Assembly (NCBI GenBank): GCA_963848195.1
Contig: CAWKCY010000001.1
Coordinates: forward strand, 362,926 to 426,925
From: CAVQBP01 sp963848195
Lineage (GTDB): Bacteria > Bacteroidota > Ignavibacteria > Ignavibacteriales > Ignavibacteriaceae
Length of the DNA: 64,000 nt
Reading direction: 5' to 3'
Shown: piece by piece, positions 26,001-36,894 of the stretch
How the letters are laid out: each line of letters begins with the position of its first letter
Position numbering within the stretch: position 1 is the first letter of the stretch
Translations under genes and position numbers: made by a program
Notes under the pieces: model-generated
Told to the model about the DNA's origin: nothing
The model's input: the letters and a program-made list of their open reading frames with translations, nothing else
The model's database searches: none

Positions 26001-26703
26001 TTTAAACCCCATAATTTTGAAAATAGTATAGCGTATAAGATTGCAAACTAACCCCAAAAGAAGAAAATTATGTCGTTCTATACGAAGAACCCTCTTTTAT
26101 TCAAAATAATTTCATATTTAGCCACCCTTATTTTGACAATAATATATCTAATTTGGTTACAAATGAAATATAATTTTGCACTATCGTTGTACTTAAATTC
26201 ATGAGCGCAGCACTAAAAAACCTTACGAAATAGCGTAGGTTTTCAGCCATTTTTTTACTTCTGAACCACTCAATCTCCGTTGAGCCTATACTTACCCCTG
26301 CTTATTAAAATATCATGCCTTAAAAACGAAAAGCTGTGAAGTGATCCATTATGGAAATTCCAAAATGAAATTGACAAAATACAAGAAAATTAATAAGCCA
26401 TATCTAATTATGCCTCACCCTGAGTTTGATCTAAAAACCGGTAGTTGAGAGGCTATTTTTAGACAAAAATCGAAAAATACTAGGTGCTTTCAATTTATTT
26501 AACATCAAAATTTTATTATTGGTTTACACAACATCTGCGTATCCTTGCGAGGCTAAAGCCATCTTTTTTTATTTTCTATTCCCCCGGCTGAAGCCGAGGG
26601 CAATGAATAAGCCCCGGATTATAAATCCATAATGTTGGGGCAATTTACTTTTCAACACTAACTCTGAAGCCGAGGGCAAAGAATAGGTGAACCTCACTTT
26701 ATA
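26001..26703. other. 700-bp intergenic region with hairpins
   Basis: No intact gene. At 26214-26246 a strong hairpin (AAAACCTTACG-aaatag-CGTAGGTTTT) has T/A runs on both sides and could end transcription in both directions. On the minus strand 26275-26222 resembles the right part of the dispersed element at 56.4, 58.6 and 64.0 kb. GGCTGAAGCCGAGGG words occur at 26585 and 26664, and GCCCC...GGGGC arms at 26610-26641. The rest is featureless. Confidence 0.6.
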
Positions 26704-29127
26704 TTATTCATATCTTAGTGATTCAATAGGATTTACAATTGCGGCTTTTACAGCCTGAAAGCTAATAGTAACAAAAGCTATTGCAACAGCAATTATCCCT
26801 GAAAAAAGGAATATTGAATAATCAATATTTATTCTATAAGCAAACTCATTAAGCCATTTGTGCATAATATAATAAGCTACCGGAAACGAAATAAGGCCGG
26901 CTATTATGACTAGCTTGAGAAAATCTTTCGTGAATAATATAACAATCCCTGCTGTTGAAGCTCCAAGTACTTTTCTGACACCTATCTCTTTTATTCTCTT
27001 TTCTGCAGAAAATGCTGTTAACCCGAATAAACCTAAACATGCAATTAATAATGCTAGTGCTGAAGCGGAATCTATTATTGCTGCTTCACGCTCATCCTGT
27101 TTATAGAAATCCCTCATCCGTTCATTAAGAAAATTATATTCAAATGGAGTTACATTATCGAAATTTGATTGAACCGATGCAAAATATTTAATTGTTTCCG
27201 GAATATTCAATCCGTTTATTTTCACAGTAAAGTAATCAATAGATATAAAAGGATTATTCCAGAAGCCTATTATCATCGGAGATATTTTTTCATGTAAAGA
27301 CTGAAAGTTAAAGTTTTTTACTACACCAATAATTTTATAAACTCCGCTACTATTTCCGTCTGATAATACTATACTCTTGCCAATTGGCTCATTTAAACCG
27401 AGAACAGATGCCGCCTCTATATTGATAATAACATTTGAAGAATCTTCTGAATAGCTGTTATGAAAGTTTCTCCCATCGAGGAGACTAATACTAAATGTAC
27501 TTATAAAATCATAATCTGCACCGATATAGAACATCTGATGATCATTTAACTGATCTGTTCCAAAATTATGAGCTTTTACTTCAGAGAGGTCTTTCCAATC
27601 ACCAGGTATACGCGAAGAAACAGATATACTCTTTACATTGGGGTTCTTTGAAAATTCAGTTTTAAGTGTTTTAAAATTATTTCTTGTACCTGAACTATTT
27701 ATATCGATAACGAGCATATTATTATTGTTAAAACCCAGCTCTTTATTTTGTATAAATTGCATCTGTTTATAAATTGTAACTGTACAGAATATCATAGCTG
27801 TTGATAATGCAAATTGTATAACCACTAATCCTTTTCTGGCAATAGAAAATCCGTTCTTAGGTTCACCTTTTCCTTTCAGTATTAATACAGTCTTGAATCT
27901 GGTTATTAGGTAAGACGGTAAAATTCCCGACAATATGCCGATAGCAAATGAAAGTATAACTATAACCGCAATATTTAAAGTATTTGTATTACTTAAAATT
28001 GAAAGTGATTTGTCTGTAAAGCTATTAAACGATGGGAGTATAAGTTCCACAAGGAAAATAGATAATGTAAGCGCAATTGCCGTAATAAATATAGCTTCTA
28101 TCAAGAATTGATGCATCAATTGTTTTCTATCCGCACCTATAACTTTTCTAATTCCGATTTCTTTCATCCGGTTCATCGATCTGGCTGCAGCTAGATTTGT
28201 ATAGTTTATAATGGCAACTAAAATTATAAGCATCCCGATAATTGCCAGTATGTATATTGAGATCTTACTTCTAGCATCAGCATTTAAATCAAACTCTATA
28301 TTTTGTGAATTAAAATGAATATCTTTCAAAAGCTGCAGTGAAATTATATCGGAAACGCCAAATTCTTTGGCTTTATTTAAATTTTGAAACTCTATTAAAT
28401 TCTTATAAAATTTATTAGGGTTGTATCCTGTTTTGAAAAGTAAATAGGTTCTCACAATGCTGTTATCTAAATTGTTCAGAGCCTTCTTAAAACCTATAAA
28501 TTTATTTAATGATTCCATTGAAATGAGCATGGTGAATTGCAGGTGTGAATTTTTAGGAGGATCTTCAAGTATTCCTGTTACTTTGAAATTACCCCATTGT
28601 CTGTCGGTTTTAATTGTCTGACCGATTGGATTCTCATCACCGAATAATTTTTTTGCGGTTGACATGGTTAAAACCATTTCATTAGGTTCGGTCAATAGTT
28701 TTTCTTTATTCCCTCTTACAACAATGAAATCAAATATTTTTAAGAAACTTGGTTCAGTAATAAGATATTCAGATTCATAATATTTATTCTCTCCGTGCTC
28801 CACTGTAAACCTGCCGAATTTCTCTCCATCAATAATGGTAGTATAGTTTTCAACTTCGGGATATTCCTCCTTTAGCCGTTGTCCCAGCATACCCGGTGTA
28901 AAAGAAAAGATTCGAACACTTTTATCTTTTGAATGGGAAGTTGTTAAAAGCCTTGCGATTCTGTTATAATTATGGTTAAACTTATCAAAATTAATCTCAT
29001 CGCTGATGAATAGAATAATTAAAATTGCCGCTGTTAGTCCTATAGTCAGACCAAAGATATTGATGCTTGAATAAAGCTTTTGTCTCCTAAGATTTCTAAA
29101 AGCGACTTTTATATAATTTTTTAACAT
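26704..29127 (-). CDS. Double-FtsX orphan ABC permease, array copy 1
   Basis: 807 aa. Members of this array share one layout: a first helix (about 20-40), a MacB-type periplasmic core (45-270), three FtsX helices with a coupling segment near residue 330, a fourth helix, a second periplasmic core (430-670) and a second FtsX set with its own coupling segment near 705. Here the segments read MKEIGIRKVIGA and IKEIGVRKVLGA and the end is NPIESLRYE. Such duplicated permeases lack an ATPase (compare the acidobacterial duplicated orphan permease family, TIGR03434). They probably need one in trans and move lipid, peptide or lipoprotein cargo. This is the 3'-most gene, with AGGTG upstream of its ATG, 32 bp after copy 2. 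Confidence 0.94.
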   Translation of the reverse strand: MLKNYIKVAFRNLRRQKLYSSINIFGLTIGLTAAILIILFISDEINFDKFNHNYNRIARLLTTSHSKDKSVRIFSFTPGMLGQRLKEEYPEVENYTTIIDGEKFGRFTVEHGENKYYESEYLITEPSFLKIFDFIVVRGNKEKLLTEPNEMVLTMSTAKKLFGDENPIGQTIKTDRQWGNFKVTGILEDPPKNSHLQFTMLISMESLNKFIGFKKALNNLDNSIVRTYLLFKTGYNPNKFYKNLIEFQNLNKAKEFGVSDIISLQLLKDIHFNSQNIEFDLNADARSKISIYILAIIGMLIILVAIINYTNLAAARSMNRMKEIGIRKVIGADRKQLMHQFLIEAIFITAIALTLSIFLVELILPSFNSFTDKSLSILSNTNTLNIAVIVILSFAIGILSGILPSYLITRFKTVLILKGKGEPKNGFSIARKGLVVIQFALSTAMIFCTVTIYKQMQFIQNKELGFNNNNMLVIDINSSGTRNNFKTLKTEFSKNPNVKSISVSSRIPGDWKDLSEVKAHNFGTDQLNDHQMFYIGADYDFISTFSISLLDGRNFHNSYSEDSSNVIINIEAASVLGLNEPIGKSIVLSDGNSSGVYKIIGVVKNFNFQSLHEKISPMIIGFWNNPFISIDYFTVKINGLNIPETIKYFASVQSNFDNVTPFEYNFLNERMRDFYKQDEREAAIIDSASALALLIACLGLFGLTAFSAEKRIKEIGVRKVLGASTAGIVILFTKDFLKLVIIAGLISFPVAYYIMHKWLNEFAYRINIDYSIFLFSGIIAVAIAFVTISFQAVKAAIVNPIESLRYE

Positions 29128-29159
29128 GGTTTCACCTGTTTACTTCCGAGGAATTTCTT

Positions 29160-31607
29160 TTATTCATATCTAAGACTTTTAACCGGGTTTGAAGAGGCAG
29201 CTTTTATAGTTTGAGTGCTTATGGTTATTAGTGCTATCAGGAAAGCTATTATTCCGGAAATTAGGAAAATCCATATACCTATATTTGTTTTATATGCAAA
29301 ATTCTGGAGCCATTTTGTTATTATAAAATATGCAATAGGCCAGGCGATAATGTTTCCTATAATTACCCATTTAGTGAATTCCTTAGATAAAAGTAAAAGG
29401 ATCTCCGGTATTGAGGCTCCCAATACTTTTCTGATACCTATTTCTTTTGTACGCTGTTCAGTTATATAGGCTGTCAATCCTAATAGTCCAAGTGATGCGA
29501 TAAAAATAGCAAATAGGGAGAATATCATGAATATTTTTCCCAAATGCTGTTCTGAAGTATATTGCTGCTCTATATTCCTATCAAGGAAGCTGTATTCAAA
29601 AGGGGTATTTTCGGTGAACAAGCTCCAGGTATTTTTCAGCATGTCTATACTCCCAGCCAAATCTGTTCCTTTCAGCCGGACTATTACATATGAGTCGGGA
29701 ATTTGATATGATTCTGAAGTCCGGTCAAATAATGCAAAAGGTAAGATAGGTGAATGCAGATCCATGAAATTAAAATCTTTAATAACTCCGATAATAGTAT
29801 AATTCCCCCTGCTCGGGTAATTGATCGTCTTTCCAACGGGGTTTTGTATTCCGAACTGTTTAACTGCGGTTTCATTCAGAATTACACTTCGAGCATCAGC
29901 ATGTTCTTTTTGAAATCCTCTTCCCCGGTCTATTTGTATACCTAAAGTGTTCATAAAATCTTCATCGGTCATATATGAAACGAGCATGAATTGTTCATCT
30001 CCTTTTCCCGGTACCTTATAGTAATCTCCAAATCCAAAGTCAGGCGGCACGCCTGTTGAAACAGAAGCATCAATGACCTGCGGGAATGATTTTATTTTCT
30101 CTTTAAAAGCCTCCGACCGGTTTCCTAAAGGATTATTTACATTAGATATTATTAGAATATTTTCCTTATTAAATCCAAGGTTAGAGTTTTTAATAAAGAG
30201 CAGTTGTTTTTGAACGAGCAATGTACATACAATTAATCCTGTACTTATAGCAAATTGAAAAACGGTAAGGATGCTTCTGAAATGTCTCTTTCGAAAACTG
30301 GAGCGAATACCTGATTTTATAATTTGTAAAGGCTGAAGTGAGGATAAAAATATTCCCGGATAAATCCCTGCTATTACACCTATAAAAATTGAGAATATGA
30401 TTAAAGCCGGAATTTGCCAGATTGGATTTAAGAGATTAAATTTTATAGACTTCTCTGCCAGATTATTAAATGGTCCCAGTAATATTTCAGCAGCAATTAT
30501 TGCAACCGGTAGTGCGAGCAGGCTATATATAACAGATTCACTAATAAATTGTAAAAAGAGTGTTTTTCGAGATGACCCTAACGATTTGCGGATACCAACT
30601 TCTTTTGAGCGTTTTTCAGACCTTGCAGTAGAGAGATTCATGAAATTGATGCATGCAAGTAAAAGTATAAATATCCCTATTAATGAAAAAGCATAAACAT
30701 AGGAGCGGTTGCCGATTGGGCCTAAAGGATTACCGATTTGAGTCGATCCCAGGTAAATATCTCTTAAAGGCTGAAAAAGGAAATCCCATCTTCCTCCGCT
30801 GCTGATTAAATCTTTATATGAAAATCCAACTCTCTTAAATGCAGCAGGAGCATATTTCTCAACAATTTTTCTGACCTTTGATTCAACCAAGGCAGTATTA
30901 GCATTATCTTTTAATTTTGCATAAGTCACAATATTCATCCAAATCCAGCTCCAGTTGAAGTATGAAATACTAGGATATGAACTAATTGAGGTTAGCATGT
31001 TAAATTTTATATGCGAATTTTCAGGCGGGTCTTCAACTATACCGGATACCCGAAAAACATTATTATATTCTTTCTTAAATTCATATTTTTTTTCGCCGAT
31101 AGTAATAAATTTTCCTATTGGAAATTCTTTTCCGAAGTATTTTTCTGCTTCGGATTCAGTCAGAATAACACTATTGGGTAATGAAAGGGAACTTTTCAGA
31201 CCCCCGGCTATTAGCTTAAAGTTAAAAATGCTGAAAAAATTAGAATCAACTCCTAGAATATGTTCTTCATTAAAAAATTTGTCTTTATAACGAACAACCA
31301 TTACAGGGCTGGAATAAATCCTTGTTGAAGCTTCTACTTCCGGGATTTCATCGGTCAGCTTATCTGCAAGCGGCGGGGGAGTAGTAGGGCCCACTCCTTC
31401 ATTTCCGTTCCATTTATAACTCCAGTTAACTCTGTAAATCGTATCAATGTTTTTGAAGAAAGTATCATAACTTTGTTCATTATTAACCCATTTAAATATT
31501 AAAATCACACAAGCCATTGCTGCTGCAAGACCTGCAATATTTATAATTGTAAACGACTTGTTCCGGGTTAAATTTCTATATGCAACTAATAAAAAATTCT
31601 TAATCAT
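29160..31607 (-). CDS. Double-FtsX orphan ABC permease, array copy 2
   Basis: 815 aa, intact. Coupling segments are SKEVGIRKSLGSSRK and TKEIGIRKVLGASIPE; it ends NPVKSLRYE. The ribosome site AGAGGA overlaps the stop codon of copy 3 (TAGAGGATTAAAATG), so the two genes are only 9 bp apart and probably translationally coupled. The first periplasmic core has an unusual run of prolines (GPTTPPPLADKL). Cargo unknown. Confidence 0.94.
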   Translation of the reverse strand: MIKNFLLVAYRNLTRNKSFTIINIAGLAAAMACVILIFKWVNNEQSYDTFFKNIDTIYRVNWSYKWNGNEGVGPTTPPPLADKLTDEIPEVEASTRIYSSPVMVVRYKDKFFNEEHILGVDSNFFSIFNFKLIAGGLKSSLSLPNSVILTESEAEKYFGKEFPIGKFITIGEKKYEFKKEYNNVFRVSGIVEDPPENSHIKFNMLTSISSYPSISYFNWSWIWMNIVTYAKLKDNANTALVESKVRKIVEKYAPAAFKRVGFSYKDLISSGGRWDFLFQPLRDIYLGSTQIGNPLGPIGNRSYVYAFSLIGIFILLLACINFMNLSTARSEKRSKEVGIRKSLGSSRKTLFLQFISESVIYSLLALPVAIIAAEILLGPFNNLAEKSIKFNLLNPIWQIPALIIFSIFIGVIAGIYPGIFLSSLQPLQIIKSGIRSSFRKRHFRSILTVFQFAISTGLIVCTLLVQKQLLFIKNSNLGFNKENILIISNVNNPLGNRSEAFKEKIKSFPQVIDASVSTGVPPDFGFGDYYKVPGKGDEQFMLVSYMTDEDFMNTLGIQIDRGRGFQKEHADARSVILNETAVKQFGIQNPVGKTINYPSRGNYTIIGVIKDFNFMDLHSPILPFALFDRTSESYQIPDSYVIVRLKGTDLAGSIDMLKNTWSLFTENTPFEYSFLDRNIEQQYTSEQHLGKIFMIFSLFAIFIASLGLLGLTAYITEQRTKEIGIRKVLGASIPEILLLLSKEFTKWVIIGNIIAWPIAYFIITKWLQNFAYKTNIGIWIFLISGIIAFLIALITISTQTIKAASSNPVKSLRYE

Positions 31608-31616
31608 TTTAATCCT

Positions 31617-33992
31617 CTATTCGTATTTTAAAGATTTGATTGGATTAGCTTTTGCAGTCTTTATTATTTGTACAGAGATTGTTGCTATTGCTATAAATAA
31701 TATTATAAATCCCGATAAAATAAATGTTTCAAAATTCAATCTAATTTTATAAGCGAAATCCTGAAGCCATCTATTCATTAAAATGTATGCAACCGGCCAG
31801 GCTATTATATTTGAAAAGAAAATAAGTTTTAAATATTCTTTTGAAAGAAGAGTTAAAATTCCTGTTAATGATGCACCTAAAACTTTACGGATTCCAATCT
31901 CTTTTGTTCTAAGTTCCGAGGTGTATGAGGCTAAACCAAATAGACCGAGACATGCAATGAAAATTGCCAGAAACGCAAATATTGTGAATATCTGAATTTG
32001 TTTTTCGTAAGTTTTATATAGACTATCAAAGCTTTCATCTAGAAATTTATATTCAAACGGGTACTGCGGTGCCGCCTTCCCGTATGCAGCTTTTATTATA
32101 CTTACGGCTCCTGAAACAATCGCAGTATTTAATCTTATTGAAACTGCTCTATTATCATTTGAAATTGCAATAACAAGAGGTGAGATATCATCCTTCAAAG
32201 ATTTAAAATGAAAATCTTTAACTATACCAATGACTTTACGGTAAGTTGAATCCCGGAAATTATTTATAATTTCTTTTCCTATTGCTTGCTCATTGCTCCA
32301 GCCTAAAAATTTTACTGCTTTTTCATTTAAGATTACCGCTTCAGTTCTATCTGTAGAAAAATTCCTTGAGAAATCCCTCCCTTCAATAATTTGAAGTCCG
32401 AGATTTTTAATATAGTCATAATCGGTAAAAACTCCGTTCATTCTTAATGAAACAGTATTTTTACCCTTTATTTTATAAGAAAAAGTATCAAAAAATCCTC
32501 CAGGTTCACCTGACATGAAGGAAACATTCTTGATTTCCGGTTTAGTTAATAATTCATTTTTAAATGCCTCTCTGTTCTTATAAATATCTTGATTATCAAT
32601 CCTAACTATTACATCCTGTTCTTTATTAAATCCCAAGTCTTTATTTTCAATATAATTAACCTGGTTTAATGCCGTTAAGGTGCCGATTATTAAAACTACT
32701 GAGATGCTGAATTGTGCAACAACGAGTATTTGCCGAAAAATCGATTTAGAAGATTTAATCTGCTGATATTTTAAAACTTTTACTGGTGTAAAACCGGAAA
32801 GTACAAATGCCGGGTAACTTCCGGCAATTAACGCTACGATTACGATTATTCCCAATAAACTAAAAATGATTGCCGGACTAAACGAAGTGAACAGGTTCTT
32901 GCCTAAAAAATTCTCAAAGTACGGGATACTTAACTCAACTATTGCTAAAGCTAAAAGTGCTGAAATAATGGTTAAAATAAATGCTTCGGCTAAAAATTGA
33001 ATTATTAAATTTTTCCTGTGTGCCCCTACTGCTTTTCTTAGCCCGACTTCTTTGGCTCTTTTTGAAGCATGCGCTGTAGATAAATTCATAAAATTGATGC
33101 AGGCAATGAGTAGAATAAAAAAGGAAATTATTGTAAATACATAAAGAATTGTTTTATCTCCATGTTTTGCCGGGTCGTAGTTGATATCATTATCAAAATA
33201 AATATCTTTTAAAGGTTCCAGTGCCAGCCCGGTTTTTAATCCTGTCTTTCTAAAAGAAGAACCGAGATATTTGTCCATAAATTGGGGAAATTTAGATTCC
33301 AGATCATTCCTGAAATCTGCCGATGGGAGCTTTACGTAAGTTAAAAGTCCATTATCCCACCATTCCTTAAAAAAGGGTAAGTTTTTGAAAATCGAAATTG
33401 AAGCAACAAAATCAAAGTCTAGATGAGAATTGCCCGGATACTCTTTAGAGATACCTGTAATTTTAAGATGATTAGTTTTGTCGACAACCAGAATTTTACC
33501 TATTGGATTTTCATCACCGAAATATTTATGAGCAACTTTTTCTGAAATAACCAGGCTGTTAGGTTGGCTTAATACAGTTGAGGGGTTTCCTGCACCGAGC
33601 GGGAATGAAAAGAAGCTGAAAAAGTTACTGTCTGCGACATAAAACTTTTCTTCATTAAATGATTTGTCTTTATAAGTAACTAATCCGTTTCCGGAATATA
33701 CCCTAACCACGGATTTAATTTCTTCGGGAAAATCATTTATTAGTGCATCGGCAAAAGGAGCGCTTGTATAACCTATTTTTCTTTTAGCACCGTCTAACAC
33801 CGAGGTACGTATAACTCTGAAAATTTTGTCCTTGTCTTTATGGAAATTGTCGTAGCTTAATTCATTATTAATGAAAAGATATATTAGTAGAAAACCGGCG
33901 ATACCAATTGTTAACCCCAAAATATTAATAAGGGAATAAATCTTATTTTTCCTAACATTTCTTACGGCTATTTTAATATAATTTTTTAACAT
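31617..33992 (-). CDS. Double-FtsX orphan ABC permease, array copy 3
   Basis: 791 aa, intact. Coupling segments AKEVGLRKAVGAHRK and TKEIGIRKVLGASLTG; ends NPIKSLKYE (Lys instead of the usual Arg). No clear ribosome site precedes the ATG (AATAATATT), unlike most copies. Upstream lies the 202-bp tandem duplication, so its leader differs from the other copies. Function as for copy 1. Confidence 0.93.
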   Translation of the reverse strand: MLKNYIKIAVRNVRKNKIYSLINILGLTIGIAGFLLIYLFINNELSYDNFHKDKDKIFRVIRTSVLDGAKRKIGYTSAPFADALINDFPEEIKSVVRVYSGNGLVTYKDKSFNEEKFYVADSNFFSFFSFPLGAGNPSTVLSQPNSLVISEKVAHKYFGDENPIGKILVVDKTNHLKITGISKEYPGNSHLDFDFVASISIFKNLPFFKEWWDNGLLTYVKLPSADFRNDLESKFPQFMDKYLGSSFRKTGLKTGLALEPLKDIYFDNDINYDPAKHGDKTILYVFTIISFFILLIACINFMNLSTAHASKRAKEVGLRKAVGAHRKNLIIQFLAEAFILTIISALLALAIVELSIPYFENFLGKNLFTSFSPAIIFSLLGIIVIVALIAGSYPAFVLSGFTPVKVLKYQQIKSSKSIFRQILVVAQFSISVVLIIGTLTALNQVNYIENKDLGFNKEQDVIVRIDNQDIYKNREAFKNELLTKPEIKNVSFMSGEPGGFFDTFSYKIKGKNTVSLRMNGVFTDYDYIKNLGLQIIEGRDFSRNFSTDRTEAVILNEKAVKFLGWSNEQAIGKEIINNFRDSTYRKVIGIVKDFHFKSLKDDISPLVIAISNDNRAVSIRLNTAIVSGAVSIIKAAYGKAAPQYPFEYKFLDESFDSLYKTYEKQIQIFTIFAFLAIFIACLGLFGLASYTSELRTKEIGIRKVLGASLTGILTLLSKEYLKLIFFSNIIAWPVAYILMNRWLQDFAYKIRLNFETFILSGFIILFIAIATISVQIIKTAKANPIKSLKYE

Positions 33993-34072
33993 AATATTAT
34001 TAGTGTTTTTGTATAAATTAAAACAAATTACTTATAGTTATCTCAAACATTTTAGTTATTATAATTCGTCCT

Positions 34073-34476
34073 CTACAAGGACGTCTAATTTGCCCGGGAT
34101 GTTTTATTTCTACAATAATTAAACTTCTACGAAGTTTTTACACATATCTTGTAGAGATCAAATTGTTGCAGAAGATAATCCTATTTATAGTTACTTAACA
34201 TCATGCGCTATTCGACCCATTCGTACCTTAAAGATTTTATAGGGTTTGCAGCAACTGCTTTTATCGATTGAAAACTACAAGGACGTCTAATTTGCCCGGG
34301 ATGTTTTATTTCTACAATAATTAAACTTCTACGAAGTTTTTACACTTATCTGGTAGAGATCAAATTGTTGTAGAAAACAATCCTATTTATAGTTACTTAA
34401 TGTCATGCGCTATTCGAACTATTCGTACCTTAAAGATTTTATAGGGTTTGCAGCAGCAGCTTTTATCGATTGAAAA
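34073..34476. repeat. 202-bp tandem duplication spanning an FtsX 3' end
   Basis: Copy one is 34073-34274 and copy two 34275-34476, offset 202 bp, with few differences. Each unit holds the last 20 or so codons of a permease (QSIKA.AANPIKSLRYE), a downstream spacer, and a stem AAACTTC-tac-GAAGTTT followed by T's (34121-34139 and 34323-34341). The distal unit is the true 3' end of copy 4; the other is a non-functional extra tail. Copy one is preceded by a CGTCC...GGACG hairpin at about 34067-34083. Confidence 0.92.
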
Positions 34477-36858
34477 CTGATTGTTAACAGCGTTATAATT
34501 AATACTAAAATACCTGCCGTAATGAATACCCAGAGACTAATGCCGGTTTTATATGCAAATTCATTCAGCCATTTATTCATAAAATAATATGACAAGGGCC
34601 ATGCAATTAGATTGGAAATTAATATAAGTAATAGAAATTCTTTGGATAATAATGTGACTATCCCAGAAACTTTTGCTCCCAGTACTTTCCTTATTCCTAT
34701 TTCCTTTCTTCGCACTTCGGCTGTATAGGAAGCTAATCCGAATAATCCTAAACATGCAATTATTATAGCTATCACTGCAAAAATTCCGAAAACATCGCCG
34801 ATCTTTTGATCTTTATTATATAAATCGATTAGTTGATCATTAAGAAATGAATAATCAAAAGGGTAGCCTGATCTGTATTCAGACCATTTCCTTTTTAAAA
34901 ATTCTAAGGCAGCCGGAATATTTTTTCCGCTTATTCTTACTGTTACCTGGTTGTTCCCGGTTTTAGTTATTAAAAATATTATCGGGACTATTTCATTATG
35001 AAGGGATTCAAAGTTAAAATTATGTACTACTCCAATAACTCTTCCATTTCTACCGCCGTAAATAATTTCTTTCCCAATTGCACTCTGAGCAGTCCAGCCA
35101 AGCTGGTGGACTGCCGATTCATTTAAAATAAATGCAGCACTGTCGTCAGTTGAATAATCTCTTGAAAAATCCCTGCCGGATGAAAAAGGAATCTGATAAG
35201 TTTTAAAAAAATCATAATCAACTTCATCTACGGCGAGACGAAAATTAACATCTGCTCTTTTACTTCCTTCACGAATTTTTGCGCCCCAGCTATTTAATAG
35301 CATATCGGATGGAACTAACCTTGAACTCGTTACCATCTTTATGCTGGAATTCTGCATAAGCTGACTTTTAAAAGACTGAAGATTATTTTTTATTTTTTCG
35401 CTGGATGGCAGTATTAAAAGATGATCTTTATTATAACCCAAATCTTTATTCTTTACGAACTGCATCTGTTGAAATACAACTCCCATTGCAATTATTAATA
35501 CAACGGAAATAGTAAATTGCAAAACAACAAGTACAGTCCTGAACATTGATTTACGTGAAGAGAATTTATCCCCTTTTAATACGTAAGCAGGCTTAAAAGA
35601 TGAAAGCATTAATGCCGGATATGAACCTGATATAAATCCAACCAGCAAAGTTAAAAGAATTATTCCTATTAATAAGAAAGGGTCTGACAAAAAATTAAAA
35701 CTAAGATTTCTATCTGCAAATGAACTGAAAGGCTTTAAAATTATTTCTACAATTAAAATTGAAAATAATAAAGCAATAAAAACAGTAAACATCGATTCCC
35801 CGATAAACTGTTTCATTAGCTGCTGCCTGTATGCACCAAGCACCTTCCTGATGCCTATTTCTCTTGCTCTTTTTGAAGATCTCGCAGTAGCAAGATTCAT
35901 GAAATTTATACAGGCTATAAGCAAAACAAATATAGCTATTGCTGAAAAGATGTAAATATTTTTTATATCTCCGTTTTCTTCGATTTCAGTCGTAAGATGC
36001 GAATACAGATGAATGCTTTGTTAATTTTTGCAAGTGAAGCATAGTGAAAAAATGAGGTGCTTTCGGCGGTGGAGTTTCATTATTTTCTTTAATTATCTGC
36101 ATTATATGTTTATCAATAAAACCGGGGATTTTATTTTCAAGTTCTTTTACAGGAAAACCATCCGGCAGTAAAATGTAGGTCAAATAATTATTGCTCCCCC
36201 AGTTATGTTCGAGAGTTTTTCTGCCGATTATTGCAGTATCATATAGTGTTATAAAGGATGCAAGAAAGTCATATTTGAAATGAGAATTTTCAGGTACATC
36301 TTTTATAACACCGGTTATTTTCAAATCCCTATCATGCTCATATTTTATTGTTTTACCCATCGGGTCATCATTACCAAAATATTTTTTTGCAGCAGATTCT
36401 GTAATTACCAGGCTGTTTGGTTCATTTAAAGCAGTATTCGGGTCACCTTTTATAAAGGGGATAGTAAAAATCTTGAAAGCGGATGGTTCTGCCCAATAGA
36501 AATTTTCCTCAATAACCGGGTTATTTTTAATATCCAGATAAGTATTATAGTCCTGTAAAAATCGGGCTTCTTCCTCAATTATATTCGGAAAATCATTCTT
36601 GAGTAAGGGACCGATTGGAGGTGCCACCCTTGCCAGATGCAGGCTTGATGTACCATCCTCGTTAAACCACTCTCTTGTTACCCTGTAAATTCTATCTGCT
36701 TTTTTATTAAACTTGTCATAACTAAGTTCATAGCGTACGAAGAGTAATATTAAGATGCAGCAGCTGATACCGATTGCTAATCCTACAATATTAATTAAAG
36801 AATAAATTCTCTGGCGGAAAATATTTCTTATAGCGATTTTAATATAATTTTTAAACAT
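34419..36858 (-). pseudogene. Double-FtsX permease, array copy 4, one frameshift
   Basis: The N-terminal 275 residues (36858-36010) and the C-terminal 500 or so (35990-34419) are in different frames. Around 36010 the minus strand reads TTAACAAAGCATTCATC; removing one A gives ...LTSIHLYSHLTTEIEENGDI, which is the family sequence. One homopolymer base therefore separates this from an intact 812-aa permease. Coupling segments AREIGIRKVLGAYRQ and RKEIGIRKVLGAKVSG are intact. AGAGGA precedes the ATG, 36 bp after copy 5. It could be a sequencing error or a young pseudogene. Confidence 0.9.
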
Positions 36859-36894
36859 AAATCCTCTTATTGGGTAACCGATTTCAAGTTTAAG

